Shown here: positions 1-9,254 of the stretch, one piece after another | Position numbering within the stretch: the stretch's first letter is position 1 | How the letters are laid out: every line of letters starts with the position of its first letter | Origin: Bacillus sp. 1780r2a1 | GTDB taxonomy: Bacteria > Bacillota > Bacilli > Bacillales > Bacillaceae_H | Direction of reading: 5' to 3' | NCBI GenBank assembly: GCA_024134725.1 | Contig: CP099863.1 | Location: 2,537,501 to 2,601,500, forward strand | Length of the DNA stretch: 64,000 bases | Made by a program: the position numbers and the translations under genes | The notes under the pieces: generated by a model | Seen by the model: the letters and a program-made list of their open reading frames with translations, nothing else | Told to the model about the DNA's origin: nothing | Databases searched by the model: none

Positions 1-339
1 GTGAACGACTGCTCCATAGCGCTCGGAAATCTCTGTTAATAAGTGACCAAAACGCCCAAAAATAGGCACGAATACTGTATCTCCTGGTTCAATAATACTT
101 GCTAATACCGCTTCAAGACCAGCTCTTGACGTTCCATCAATTGGAAATGCCCATTTATTTTTAGTTTGGAACAACTCTCGCAGCATTTCCATAGTCTCGT
201 TCATAATGGTTGTAAATGCAGGATCGAATTGACCGAGAATGGGTGTTCCAAGCGCTCTTAGTACCCTAGGGTCTGCTTCTACAGGTCCAGGTGTCATGAT
301 TGTTCTTGGTGGAGCATTTAGTGGTTTTTTATTTAGCAT
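1..339 (-). CDS. pucG: Ureidoglycine-glyoxylate aminotransferase, N-terminal part (runs off window)
   Basis: This is the first 113 codons of a PLP class-V aminotransferase. It shows the N-terminal pattern TPGPVEADPRVLRAL, then a GTSRAG segment and a conserved EPGD stretch. By family and context it would be (S)-ureidoglycine:glyoxylate aminotransferase, which converts the allantoate breakdown product to oxalurate and glycine. ATG at 339 is preceded by AGGAGG. It lies 12 bp downstream of pucF on the same strand, so the two are probably cotranscribed. The C-terminal two thirds, including the PLP lysine, lie outside the window, so another alanine-glyoxylate type aminotransferase cannot be excluded. 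Confidence 0.8.
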   Translation of the reverse strand, partial: MLNKKPLNAPPRTIMTPGPVEADPRVLRALGTPILGQFDPAFTTIMNETMEMLRELFQTKNKWAFPIDGTSRAGLEAVLASIIEPGDTVFVPIFGRFGHLLTEISERYGAVVH

Positions 340-351
340 CTTAACATCCTC

Positions 352-1602
352 CTAGTAGGCTAATTTGTAAAGTAACTCAATTAATACCTGAATTCCTTTC
401 TCAAGCTGCTCAGCGCTTGTGTATTCTTTAGGTGAATGACTAATTCCATTTTCACTTGGTACAAACAATAAACAAGTGGGTAATTTTCTTCCAAACACTT
501 GTGAATCATGGCCAGCCCCACTCACCATTTTCATGTATGAAATGTTCTTTTCCTCGGAAATATTTTTAGAAATTTCAGATAAATAATTATCCATTTGTAC
601 GGGTTTTTCATTCATCCAACGATGAATTTCCGTTGTTACACCTGCATTTATACCAACTTCTTTTAGTATCACATTCATCTCATCTTCAACTTTGTCTAAG
701 ACGCCATCTTCACCATGCCTAATATCAATGCTAAAGCTGACTTTTCCAGGTATGACGTTTGGCACGTTAGGTGAAACATCCAGCTTTCCCACCGTCGTGT
801 ATAACTTCTCTCCATATTTTTCACTCATGTCTAAGAGAGCGGTAATGAAACGACAACTTGCTGCTAAAGCGTCTTTGCGATGAGTCATCGGTGTTGTTCC
901 AGCATGATTGCTCTCTCCTTGTACGGTTACAGTAAATCTTTTTTGTCCTGCAATACTTGATACAACTCCGATATCAAGCTGCTTTTTTTCAAGCTGCTCG
1001 CCTTGCTCAATATGTAGCTCAATAAAATGTGAAATATCTTTTCTGAACGGTTTTTTGTAGTGTCCTTTTCCAAATTGATATCGTTCCATCGCTTTCTTTA
1101 ACGGAATGTTTTCTCGATCTTTAATCTCTTGACTTATATTTTCAGAATTATACAATCCAACGATGTTGCCAGAACCCCAATAGGTTAAAGGAAAGCGACT
1201 TCCTTCTTCTTCACAGAGAGACACTACTTCAATTGATTGTTTCGGCATTCCGTGCGTTTCTCGTAAGTACTCTACCGCTATAAGACCTGCGATAATTCCA
1301 AACGCTCCGTCATATTTACCTCCATATACAACTGTATCTACGTGTGATCCGACTAAAATTGTTTTATGCTCCTCTTCTATCCCTTGAAGCCTTCCATAAA
1401 GATTACCAACATCATCATAGTAAGCAGTTAATTGATTTTGCGTCATTTTCTCTTTTAATGCTTCTTGAGCAGCGTACCATTCTGGTGAATATAGTAAGCG
1501 CGTAACACCTTTTTTAGTATCTGCTCCAAATTGAGAAAGCCACTGAAGATCTTTTTCAACTTGTAAGCAGAGCTTTGATTTCCCCTTCATTTCAGCAACC
1601 AT
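352..1602 (-). CDS. pucF: Allantoate amidohydrolase (M20 family)
   Basis: A 416-residue M20/ArgE-type metallo-amidohydrolase. Metal-ligand motifs of the family are visible: GSHVDT followed by GGKYDGAFG, the EEEGSRF glutamates, the HIEQG motif and the late GAGHDSQ histidine. Family members of this length hydrolyse allantoate or N-carbamoyl amino acids. The neighbouring pucG and PucR-type regulator favour allantoate to ureidoglycine conversion in purine and ureide nitrogen scavenging. The start chosen is ATG 1602 behind AGAGGTGG; a GTG nine bases upstream has no usable ribosome binding site. N-carbamoyl-L-amino-acid hydrolase is the main alternative. Confidence 0.82.
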   Translation of the reverse strand: MVAEMKGKSKLCLQVEKDLQWLSQFGADTKKGVTRLLYSPEWYAAQEALKEKMTQNQLTAYYDDVGNLYGRLQGIEEEHKTILVGSHVDTVVYGGKYDGAFGIIAGLIAVEYLRETHGMPKQSIEVVSLCEEEGSRFPLTYWGSGNIVGLYNSENISQEIKDRENIPLKKAMERYQFGKGHYKKPFRKDISHFIELHIEQGEQLEKKQLDIGVVSSIAGQKRFTVTVQGESNHAGTTPMTHRKDALAASCRFITALLDMSEKYGEKLYTTVGKLDVSPNVPNVIPGKVSFSIDIRHGEDGVLDKVEDEMNVILKEVGINAGVTTEIHRWMNEKPVQMDNYLSEISKNISEEKNISYMKMVSGAGHDSQVFGRKLPTCLLFVPSENGISHSPKEYTSAEQLEKGIQVLIELLYKLAY

Positions 1603-1695
1603 CTTTCCCACCTCTTTCTTTTCATTTTACGGAATCTAAAAGTAATTTTCATTGACAAATTCTCCAAAAAAAAGGCGTTTTTTTAGCTAATATAA

Positions 1696-3084
1696 CTAAT
1701 ACCACCCAATTAAGTTTGCTACAACTAACAGTATAGCCCCAGCACTCATCCACAGTAGGAAAAGTGGAAGAATAAATTTCACCCAGCGATTCCACCCTAC
1801 TCCAGCAATCGCTAGCGTAGCCATAAAGTATCCTGATGTAGGGAACAAGATATTGGAAAAGCCGTCTCCAAACTGAAAAGCTAGAATAGCTGTTTGTCTC
1901 GTAATACCTACTAAGTCTGCTAACGGCGCCATAATTGGCATCATAATAAGTGCTTGCCCACTCCCACTTGGTACAAAGAAATTAAATAAACTTTGCGTAA
2001 TTAGCATTCCTATTACGGTAACACTTTCAGGAAGTTGTGAAATAACAGTAGAAATCCCATATACAATTGTATCCATGATTTGACCTTCGTTCATCACAAC
2101 AGCTACGGCTCTAGCAATTCCACAAACCATTGCACCCACTAAAACATCTCGAAACCCCTCGTTAAATGATTCAGCGATTTCTTTAGAACCCATTCCTACA
2201 ATTAAAGCAGGAATAATTCCCATTGCAATAAAATAGCCCCCTAGTGTCACCATATCCCAACGATACAAAATAACGCCTGCAATCATTCCTATAAAAAACA
2301 GAGCCGTTACAATGCCAGCAACCTTTTGTCTATTTGTAACATTACTCTTTAAAGTGTGTGATTTGATAGCATCCTTTGGCTTAGTACGAGTTTTTTCTGC
2401 ATACCTCATGACATAAGCTATACCAATTATAATGATAATGAGAAAGCAAATTATTCGATAAATCATGCCTGAGTATAAGGGAAGGCCAGCAACCATCTGT
2501 GCTGTTCCTACTGTAAAGGGATTTGTAAGAGCCGCTGTAAAACCAGCGATGGTACCACATAATGAAATGGCTGCAGCTGTGACTCGGTCATACCCCAGGG
2601 ACAGCATAAGTGGCATAATTACTGGGACATAGACAATGGCTAATTCAGGCGTTCCAATAAAGCAGGCTATTAATGCAAAAGTAAACATAAATACTGATAT
2701 TAGTAGCTTAGGCTTATGAGAGAAGCTCATTGCAATCTTTCCAACCCCAAGTTCAATTACACCTGCTGATCGAAGTGTTACAAATACTCCTCCAATTACA
2801 AATGTAAAGAAAATTACTGGAGCCGCTTCAACCATGCCTTGTGGAACAGCTTTTAGCATACCTAGCAAACTTACAGGGCTTGATTCCAATTCCGTATAAG
2901 AAGTTGGATCAATCATTTCTCTCCCATCGTCTCCTTGAACCCGGTCATATGTTCCTGCTGGAATTAAATATGTAGCAATAGTCATCACACCAATAATAAT
3001 AGCTAGCATGAAATAAATATGGGGGAACTCCCTTTTTTTCTTTACCTCTTTTAATGAATGTTCTTTTAAAATTGGTTGAGACAT
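1696..3084 (-). CDS. YfcC/ArcD-type transporter, probable ureide or amino-acid carrier
   Basis: A 462-residue polytopic membrane protein with about 11-12 hydrophobic segments. It begins with a short basic cytoplasmic stretch and a first segment around residues 25-45, followed by the LIPAGTYDR motif typical of the YfcC (basic amino-acid/C4-dicarboxylate antiporter-like) family. A second signature, NFFVPSGSGQALIMMPIMAP, is in the C-terminal half. It sits upstream of pucF-pucG on the same strand, so uptake of allantoate, ureides or a breakdown product is inferred; the family alone does not give the substrate. ATG 3084 is behind AAAGGAGGGG; an in-frame ATG at 3111 lacks a site. Confidence 0.7.
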   Translation of the reverse strand: MSQPILKEHSLKEVKKKREFPHIYFMLAIIIGVMTIATYLIPAGTYDRVQGDDGREMIDPTSYTELESSPVSLLGMLKAVPQGMVEAAPVIFFTFVIGGVFVTLRSAGVIELGVGKIAMSFSHKPKLLISVFMFTFALIACFIGTPELAIVYVPVIMPLMLSLGYDRVTAAAISLCGTIAGFTAALTNPFTVGTAQMVAGLPLYSGMIYRIICFLIIIIIGIAYVMRYAEKTRTKPKDAIKSHTLKSNVTNRQKVAGIVTALFFIGMIAGVILYRWDMVTLGGYFIAMGIIPALIVGMGSKEIAESFNEGFRDVLVGAMVCGIARAVAVVMNEGQIMDTIVYGISTVISQLPESVTVIGMLITQSLFNFFVPSGSGQALIMMPIMAPLADLVGITRQTAILAFQFGDGFSNILFPTSGYFMATLAIAGVGWNRWVKFILPLFLLWMSAGAILLVVANLIGWY

Positions 3085-3273
3085 CCAACCCCTCCTTTTG
3101 TTATATTTCATAACATGTTACGTTATATAAAATATCTTACAAAAGAAAACATCTGGTTTCATCTACTTTTCGTACATTTTTTTCTGAATTTTTTATTTAT
3201 TTTAACTAACTTATGGTTTAAAATAAGAGTATGTCAATATTTTATGTGACTTTTCATAACAAGGGGTGGGAAT

Positions 3274-4875
3274 ATGGAGTTACAAACACTATTAAGCAGT
3301 AGACCGTATGCTAGCGCATCTGTTGTAGCTGGAAAAAACGGCCTAACAAGAACCGTGCAAAATATCAACATGATGGACGCTCCAGATATTTTGACGTTTC
3401 TAAAAGAGGGAGAACTGCTCGTTACAACAGGCTATCACTTTAAAGAAAAAGAGGAAAACTTATTACAATTAGTAGAGGGAATGGCCAAAAAACAGTGTGC
3501 AGGTCTAGCGATAAAAACAAAGCGATTCTTCGAACAGGTACCTTCATCTATTTGTGAACTTGCAGAGAAGCTAAACTTCCCTATTATCGATCTACAAACA
3601 GACGAAGCACTGGGCTCCATCATCAACGAATCTTTAAGCTTTATCTTAGATAAAAAGACAAGCGACCTTCAACAAGCAATGATGACTCATCAACTCTTTT
3701 CTTCGTACATTCTACAAGGAAACGGTGTTGAAAAAATATTACATTCGCTTCAAACGTTATGCGACGCTCCAGTTGGGCTATTTGACCCTCACGGAAATTT
3801 ATTGTTTCACACTGAAAAAAAAGAAGAAAAAGAATTATTTTCTTTAGAAAAAATATCTGTTCAGATAAATAATTTTTTTCATCTCAAAGCTAGTTACACT
3901 ACGTTTTCTGTCACAAAAACCAAACAAGAATTAAGCTTATTCTTAATTCCGACACATACACATAAGAACAACTTTCTAGTTATTTATCGCAGCATGTTGC
4001 CAAACGATTCATCATTATTAACAATTGAACAAGCAGCAAATGTCCTTTCTTTTGAAATGATGCGTCAACATGCCTTAAAAGAAGCTGAGCGCCGAAAGAA
4101 AAATGAATATTTTCATCAATTAACCCATGAACACTTCAAAAATATAGATGAAGCCACTTATCATGGAAAGCAGATCGGACTCTCTCCTGATAAAAAGTAC
4201 ATTTGTGCGGTTGGAAAAATACCACCACAACACTATACATACACAGATAGCGAAATGATTTACGAGCTCATCGAGTACGAATTATTAAAACAACCTATTC
4301 CAAGCTTATTATTTACACAGGATAATCGCTACGTCATTTTATTTTTCCCTGACAGTTATGACAAACACCAATTTATCGCCAACCAGCTTATCCTTATTCA
4401 AAAGGTTGTAAAGAGACATTATAAACAAAATTTATGCTTTGGAATAGGAAATCAAAGCCAGACGCTATTAACCGTGATAGATTCATATCAGGAAGCGATT
4501 GAAGCACTTGAAAATATTCAAACTACCGATCAAGCAGCTAATATTCAGTTTTATCAACCAAAACAATTCCGAGAACTTTTAAGGCTTATTCCCTCAGCAG
4601 ACTTAGAAGAATATCACGAAAAAGCGCTAGAAGGGCTTCTTCATTACGACCGGAAAGATCAATCTATTTTGTTAGATACATTATCTACTTATCTAAATTT
4701 AAATTGCCAAATATCCGAAACAGCTAAACAACTATTTATTCATAGAAACACCGTTATTTATCGAATTGAAAAGTGTGAAGAAATATTAGGAAAATCAATT
4801 CATACACCGGAAGAAACGCTCCGACTACGAATTGCATTTCAAATTCACACGCACTTACACTCTAACTTTATTTAG
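3274..4875 (+). CDS. PucR-family transcriptional regulator
   Basis: A 533-residue regulator with the PucR arrangement. The N-terminal PucR domain (about 1-125, with the typical motif LLVTTGYHF) is followed by a central GGDEF-like/CdaR region (about 280-410) and a C-terminal PucR-type helix-turn-helix (about 470-515, with the signature IHRNTVIYRIEKCEEILG). It is transcribed away from the YfcC-pucF-pucG group across a 189-bp AT-rich gap, the usual arrangement of an activator of purine/ureide catabolism. ATG 3274 follows AAGGGGTGG. It resembles PucR in architecture, but I cannot tell orthologue from paralogue. Confidence 0.82.
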   Translation: MELQTLLSSRPYASASVVAGKNGLTRTVQNINMMDAPDILTFLKEGELLVTTGYHFKEKEENLLQLVEGMAKKQCAGLAIKTKRFFEQVPSSICELAEKLNFPIIDLQTDEALGSIINESLSFILDKKTSDLQQAMMTHQLFSSYILQGNGVEKILHSLQTLCDAPVGLFDPHGNLLFHTEKKEEKELFSLEKISVQINNFFHLKASYTTFSVTKTKQELSLFLIPTHTHKNNFLVIYRSMLPNDSSLLTIEQAANVLSFEMMRQHALKEAERRKKNEYFHQLTHEHFKNIDEATYHGKQIGLSPDKKYICAVGKIPPQHYTYTDSEMIYELIEYELLKQPIPSLLFTQDNRYVILFFPDSYDKHQFIANQLILIQKVVKRHYKQNLCFGIGNQSQTLLTVIDSYQEAIEALENIQTTDQAANIQFYQPKQFRELLRLIPSADLEEYHEKALEGLLHYDRKDQSILLDTLSTYLNLNCQISETAKQLFIHRNTVIYRIEKCEEILGKSIHTPEETLRLRIAFQIHTHLHSNFI

Positions 4876-4879
4876 AAAA

Positions 4880-4912
4880 GAGCTCTTACATACATGTAAG
4901 AGCTTCTTTTTT
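4880..4912 (+). terminator. Rho-independent terminator after the PucR-type gene
   Basis: The hairpin arms AGCTCTTACAT and ATGTAAGAGCT are followed by TTCTTTTTT, immediately after the stop codon of the regulator gene. Confidence 0.8.
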
Positions 4913-4978
4913 GAAACTTTTTCATTATGTTTATCGTATATAAAAGAGAGAACTACTAGAGTTGAAAGGGGTATTCAT

Positions 4979-5443
4979 ATGAGTGAGCGGAAACAGCTTA
5001 TTGATAAAGCAAACCGTATTATTAACATTCCTACACATTGGGTACTACAAGTATCCGTAGAATATACCAACGATTCAAAATCTATGTATATTTTTTCCTG
5101 GAACAACCCTGAGCATACGGAAGAAGCGATCAACATCATATTTAATGCCAAAACACAAGAAATAAAAGAACTAAACATTTGGGAAGATCACGCTATGAAA
5201 CCTGGAAATCCGGAGTCTTTATTAATTTATTCAAAGGATTTTCTCCTATATTATACTGACTTACCTAATCCTGATATTTTAAATGTACAGTTACTTCAAG
5301 CAGCTACTAAAACTTCTATTTTATTTTCCCAAGAAGAAAAAGCCGAACCAGCGTATTCCTTTATCTTTAACGGCTCTCAATTAACGAAGTTTCTTTGCCA
5401 TGATGAAATAAATACATACTCTTTATCATCGACTTCTCCGTAA
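4979..5443 (+). CDS. Hypothetical protein, 154 residues
   Basis: A soluble 154-residue protein with no signal peptide or membrane segment. I do not recognise the family. The sequence alternates beta-like strands (WVLQVSVEY, MYIFSWNN, AINIIFNAKTQEIKEL), which recalls PepSY/YcdB-like folds, but only loosely. ATG 4979 is behind GAAAGGGG; a longer frame from 4832 overlaps the terminator of the upstream gene and has no ribosome binding site. It is followed directly by a bidirectional terminator, so it is monocistronic. Confidence 0.7.
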   Translation: MSERKQLIDKANRIINIPTHWVLQVSVEYTNDSKSMYIFSWNNPEHTEEAINIIFNAKTQEIKELNIWEDHAMKPGNPESLLIYSKDFLLYYTDLPNPDILNVQLLQAATKTSILFSQEEKAEPAYSFIFNGSQLTKFLCHDEINTYSLSSTSP

Positions 5444-5453
5444 ATAACAACAA

Positions 5454-5485
5454 AAAACTAGCAGCTACTACTAGCTGCTAGTTTT
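5454..5485. terminator. Bidirectional terminator between convergent genes
   Basis: The perfect arms AAAACTAGCAGCTA and TAGCTGCTAGTTTT separate the hypothetical gene ending at 5443 from the convergent gene ending at 5478. A-runs and T-runs on both sides allow use in both directions. Confidence 0.8.
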
Positions 5486-5789
5486 GGTTCATTTTTAATT
5501 CAACAGCCTTTAGTTTACCGGCCATTGTATGTTTTTTATCTCGTCGATCATCGATACGCAAATTGGTACAGACTCTCTCAATCCCATTTTCAAACGGAAC
5601 TTCATGTAATTCTTGAACAATCTTCAACAAGAGACTTAGTTCACCTTCAATAAGCGTATTCATCGGAGTTAACTGGTATTCTACTTCCTCTTTATGTTTT
5701 TCCAATACTTTCTGAATATCTGCTACGTATTGACTGACACTGGGTGTTTTAGTCCCTACCGGTATAATCGTTAAATCTATAATCGCCAT
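5478..5789 (-). CDS. Thiamine-binding MTH1187/YqgV family protein
   Basis: A 103-residue protein of the MTH1187/YkoF-like family (formerly UPF0045). It shows the opening MAIIDLTIIPVGT, the middle motif YQLTPMNTLIEGEL and the terminal RIDDRRDKKHTM. Family members have a ferredoxin-like fold and several bind thiamine or related pyrimidines in the cytoplasm; the exact role is unsettled. The start is placed at ATG 5789, behind AAAGGAGG, because homologues begin at MAIID; upstream in-frame codons would add an unlike N-terminus. No thiamine genes are adjacent. Confidence 0.8.
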   Translation of the reverse strand: MAIIDLTIIPVGTKTPSVSQYVADIQKVLEKHKEEVEYQLTPMNTLIEGELSLLLKIVQELHEVPFENGIERVCTNLRIDDRRDKKHTMAGKLKAVELKMNQN

Positions 5790-5862
5790 AGTACTTCTTC
5801 CTCCTTTTTCATATTTATCATACCAAAAAGAAACAAGAGTCATACTTATCTTGTTTCAATGC

Positions 5863-5895
5863 CAAAAAAGGGGAGAGTATATCATCCCCTTTTAA
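5863..5895 (-). terminator. Terminator of the NlpC/P60 gene
   Basis: On the minus strand the arms AAAAGGGGAT and CTCCCCTTTTTT lie just after the stop codon at 5899. Confidence 0.7.
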
Positions 5896-5898
5896 AAC

Positions 5899-7068
5899 TT
5901 ATAGATAACGTTTTGCACCTAAATAACGAGGCTGCCAGTATGAGTTGCTCATAGAGCTAATCATAACACCTTTAGATGATGATGCATGAAGGAATTGACC
6001 TCCACCTAAGTAAATTCCCGCATGGCTTGCACCTGGCTGATACGTTTCAAAAAATACAATATCTCCAGGACTTGGTGTGCTAACACGCGTTCCTGTACTG
6101 TAAATACTCGCAACTGTACGAGGTAAACTAACTCCTGCAGCGTTACGATATACATAGTTTAAGAACCCACTACAGTCAAACCCACTCGGAGAAGTTCCTC
6201 CCCATACGTATGGTGTTCCAATGAAACGTTTACCGTATGAAATTACTTGTGATGCACTAGAACTTGATGGTGTACTAACACTTGGATTAGATGTAGTGTT
6301 ATTTGAACTTGAGCTAGAACCTAACTTACTCATTGTAGCTGGTCCTGCGATTCCATCTGCTGATAAGCCATTTGCACGTTGGAATGAACGAACTGCGCTT
6401 GTTGTGATTGAGCCATAGTATCCCGTTACGTTTGCAGAGAAATAGCCTTTATTTTTTAATTTTTGTTGCAAGCTACTTACTGACGATCCAGACATACCCT
6501 GACGTAAAACAGATGACGTACCTGTTGAAGTTGAGCCTGAACCAGCGCTAGTCCCACCACTTTTCAATTTGTTAAGCGTAGCTGGTCCCGCAATTCCATC
6601 TACTGACAGACCATTCGCACGTTGAAAAGCCATAACTGCATTTTTTGTAACTGAACCGAAATATTGAGTAGTATTTCCCTTGAAATAACCCTTGTTTTTT
6701 AACTGCTGCTGTAATGATTGAACAGCTGCACCTTTAGAACCAACACGTAATAATGTGCTAGATGTGTTCGATGTGCTAGAGCTGCTTCCCAGCAGTTTAT
6801 TAAATGTGTTCTTACCAGCAATCCCATCTGCTGCTAATCCGTTCGCACGCTGAAAATTCATAACTGCGCTCTTTGTAATTGTCCCATAATAATTTGTAGT
6901 TGTTCCGTATGTAAAATAACCCTTGTTTTTTAATTGTTGTTGTAATTGTTTTACATCTGAATTACTCATTCCTGGACGTAAAGTTGTGTCGCCTAATGCC
7001 GCTTCACTAATTGTTGGTACTACTGTTAAAGATCCACATAATGCTAAAGAATATATTAACTTTTTCAT
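5899..7068 (-). CDS. Secreted NlpC/P60 peptidoglycan endopeptidase with three PG-binding domains
   Basis: A 389-residue exported cell-wall hydrolase. It begins with a signal peptide (MKKLIYSLALCG..., cleavage near residue 24). Three PG_binding_1 repeats follow (about 30-95, 105-165 and 180-245), each with the pattern QQQLKNKGYF and AVMNFQRANGL.ADGIAG. A Ser/Thr/Asn-rich linker leads to the catalytic NlpC/P60 domain (about 275-389), with Cys in FDCSGF and His in SHAGIYLG. It should cleave D-Glu-meso-DAP bonds in stem peptides. ATG 7068 is behind TGGAGG. The promoter region carries a WalR-type box, as expected for autolysins. Confidence 0.9.
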   Translation of the reverse strand: MKKLIYSLALCGSLTVVPTISEAALGDTTLRPGMSNSDVKQLQQQLKNKGYFTYGTTTNYYGTITKSAVMNFQRANGLAADGIAGKNTFNKLLGSSSSTSNTSSTLLRVGSKGAAVQSLQQQLKNKGYFKGNTTQYFGSVTKNAVMAFQRANGLSVDGIAGPATLNKLKSGGTSAGSGSTSTGTSSVLRQGMSGSSVSSLQQKLKNKGYFSANVTGYYGSITTSAVRSFQRANGLSADGIAGPATMSKLGSSSSSNNTTSNPSVSTPSSSSASQVISYGKRFIGTPYVWGGTSPSGFDCSGFLNYVYRNAAGVSLPRTVASIYSTGTRVSTPSPGDIVFFETYQPGASHAGIYLGGGQFLHASSSKGVMISSMSNSYWQPRYLGAKRYL

Positions 7069-7153
7069 AGAAAAGGTTCCTCCATTGTCATAATCTACTA
7101 ATCTAAGACGTTTACATTGTAACAACACTGTATTACAAAATAACATCACTAAT

Positions 7154-7170
7154 ATTACATTTTTGTTACA
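7154..7170 (-). promoter_or_regulatory. Candidate WalR box upstream of the NlpC/P60 gene
   Basis: The minus strand reads TGTAAC-AAAAA-TGTAAT, an exact fit to the WalR consensus TGTWAH-N5-TGTWAH. It lies about 90 bp upstream of the hydrolase start. WalRK controls autolysins of this class in Bacilli. Confidence 0.6.
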
Positions 7171-7493
7171 AGAACCGACATTTTTCTTCCATTTCTGTGT
7201 CTAGAGAATGACATTTTTAGCACTACATAAGTATATAGATATATTTAATTAACTTTATTTAACATTTAAATTCCTTTTTAGAGGGTAAGGTTGGTTCTAA
7301 AATCACCTTTAACATTATGTTTATATTTCAATTATTTTTTTGTATAGTTCGTCGTATTTTTCACAAAATCTGAAACTTTTTTGTTTTTTTTTCGTTTATG
7401 CACCTTTTGAGGTGAAGTAGAATGCATAAAATGATAAAACATGGAAAAAAATAGTGTACTGTAGTTACTTAAGTTGATTGGAGGAATACGTAA
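7171..7493. other. AT-rich divergent intergenic region
   Basis: About 320 bp between the NlpC/P60 and catalase promoters. It is very AT-rich with no credible coding frame. A GTTTA (7394) and a GGTGAAGTAG (7411) sequence resemble a forespore sigma-F/G promoter pair only loosely and with short spacing, so no promoter is called. The catalase ribosome binding site TTGGAGG ends this region. Confidence 0.4.
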
Positions 7494-9191
7494 ATGTCTA
7501 ACAAAGACGGGATTCACGGTACGAACGTAAGTGGAGCTGGTGATTCTGAAGATAAACGATTTACTGAAGGTGAAAATGAACAGACATTAACAACACGTCA
7601 AGGACACCCCATTCGTGATAATCAAAACAGTCGCACAGTCGGAAATCGCGGCCCTGCTACTTTAGAGAACTATCAACTAATTGAAAAGCTGGCCCATTTC
7701 GATAGAGAGCGCATACCAGAGCGTGTAGTTCACGCTAGAGGAACCGGTGCTCACGGGTACTTTGAAACATACGGAAAAGTAGGTAACGAACCTGTAGAGA
7801 ACTACACGCGTGCAAAGGTTTTTTCAGGAGCAGGTAAACAAACTCCTGTATTTGTACGTTTTTCTACTGTTACTCATGGAAAAGATTCTCCAGAAACGAT
7901 GCGTGACCCTCGAGGCTTTGCCGTTAAATTTTACACTGAGGATGGAAATTGGGACTTGGTTGGAAATAACTTAAAAATCTTTTTCATCCGCGATGCAATT
8001 AAATTCCCAGACCTTATCCACTCATTTAAACCAGACCCTGTAACTAACAGACAAGATACGGAACGAATTTTCGATTTCATTTGTCAAACGCCTGAATCAA
8101 TGCATATGATTACCTTTTTGTTTTCTCCATGGGGTATTCCAGCTAATTACCGTCAAATGCAGGGCTCAGGAGTTAATACATATAAATGGGTAAATAAAAA
8201 TGGTGATGCCTTTTTAGTTAAATATCACTGGGAGCCAAAACAAGGTATTAAAAATCTTACTCAAAGCGAAGCAGAAGCTATTCAGGCAAAGAATATTAGT
8301 CACGCTACGCAAGATTTATATGAAGCAATTGAAAAGGGAGATTATCCAGAATGGGAACTTTGTATGCAAATAATGGAGGATGGCGAGCATCCCGAACTGG
8401 ATTTTGATCCTTTAGATGATACAAAGATTTGGCCTGAAGATCAATTTCCATTTCTGCCTGTAGGCAAAATGGTTCTTAATAAAAACCCCAAAAATGTATT
8501 TGCTGAAACGGAGCAAGTGTCGTTCGGAACTGGTGTATTAGTAGATGGCCTTGACTTCTCTGATGACAAAATGCTTCAAGGTAGAACGTTCTCCTACTCA
8601 GATACTCAGCGTCATCGGGTTGGTGCGAATTATTTACAGCTTCCAATTAATGCGCCCAAAAAACATGTAGCAACAAATCAGCGAGACGGTCAAATGGCTT
8701 ACCATGTGGATGAAGCTCCAAGCCAAAATCCTCATGTTAACTATGAACCTTCGCTATTAGGTGGTCTAAAAGAAGCAACAGACAGACCTAAGCCTCATCA
8801 ACCTAAAGTAGAGGGGCATCTTAAAAAAGAAAAAATTGAACGTACAAATGATTTTAAACAAGCTGGTGAGCGCTATCGTTTACTCGAAGAATGGGAGCGT
8901 AAAGATTTAATCCAAAACCTTGTAGACGGACTTAAGCCTTGTCATCAACAGATTCAACAGCGTATGATTGAGCTTTTGACAAAGTGCGACAAAGACTATG
9001 GTCGACAAGTGGCAGCTGGTATTGGCTTTACGATGAACGATGACGGCACCTATGATATGGAAGCTGGATCTGAAATCACTCCATCATTTGGTGAATTTCC
9101 AGCTGAAGGGGGTTCTCCTTTAGGTAGTAATAAGGCTTCTGATGCTGTGCAAGAAGCTGAGCAAAAAGGGCACGATGCTCACCCCTATTAA
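7494..9191 (+). CDS. Catalase, KatX/KatA-like haem enzyme
   Basis: A 565-residue monofunctional haem catalase that dismutates hydrogen peroxide. The distal histidine is in [11 protein letters not shown], the distal asparagine in DLVGNN, and the proximal tyrosine motif is [13 protein letters not shown] catalase-related C-terminal domain occupies about 430-540. The hydrophilic N-terminal extension with TLTTRQGHP and the C-terminal tail make it longer than vegetative KatA (about 485) and more like the spore catalase KatX of Bacillus subtilis. KatX identity is inferred from length and the N-terminus. ATG 7494 follows TTGGAGG. A strong terminator follows. Confidence 0.9.
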   Translation: MSNKDGIHGTNVSGAGDSEDKRFTEGENEQTLTTRQGHPIRDNQNSRTVGNRGPATLENYQLIEKLAHFDRERIPERVVHARGTGAHGYFETYGKVGNEPVENYTRAKVFSGAGKQTPVFVRFSTVTHGKDSPETMRDPRGFAVKFYTEDGNWDLVGNNLKIFFIRDAIKFPDLIHSFKPDPVTNRQDTERIFDFICQTPESMHMITFLFSPWGIPANYRQMQGSGVNTYKWVNKNGDAFLVKYHWEPKQGIKNLTQSEAEAIQAKNISHATQDLYEAIEKGDYPEWELCMQIMEDGEHPELDFDPLDDTKIWPEDQFPFLPVGKMVLNKNPKNVFAETEQVSFGTGVLVDGLDFSDDKMLQGRTFSYSDTQRHRVGANYLQLPINAPKKHVATNQRDGQMAYHVDEAPSQNPHVNYEPSLLGGLKEATDRPKPHQPKVEGHLKKEKIERTNDFKQAGERYRLLEEWERKDLIQNLVDGLKPCHQQIQQRMIELLTKCDKDYGRQVAAGIGFTMNDDGTYDMEAGSEITPSFGEFPAEGGSPLGSNKASDAVQEAEQKGHDAHPY

Positions 9192-9203
9192 TCATATTTA
9201 AGC

Positions 9204-9243
9204 TAAAAAAAAAGACACCCTAGTAGTAGGGTGTCTTTTTTAA
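9204..9243. terminator. Bidirectional terminator after catalase
   Basis: The perfect arms AAAGACACCCTA and TAGGGTGTCTTT have an A-run on the left and a T-run on the right. It serves the catalase gene and the convergent gene ending at 9255. Confidence 0.85.
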
Positions 9244-9254
9244 TCGAAACGGTA

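Noticed and set aside
7394-7421. Sigma-F or sigma-G promoter for the catalase gene.
   Set aside because: GTTTA and GGTGAAGTAG have the right flavour, but the spacing is short and the -10 element has mismatches, so it is not called despite the KatX-like protein.
7332-7517. A 61-codon minus-strand frame in the catalase promoter region.
   Set aside because: No ribosome binding site, overlaps the catalase start in antisense, and the product is low-complexity Lys/Asn/Phe-rich as expected from AT-rich DNA.
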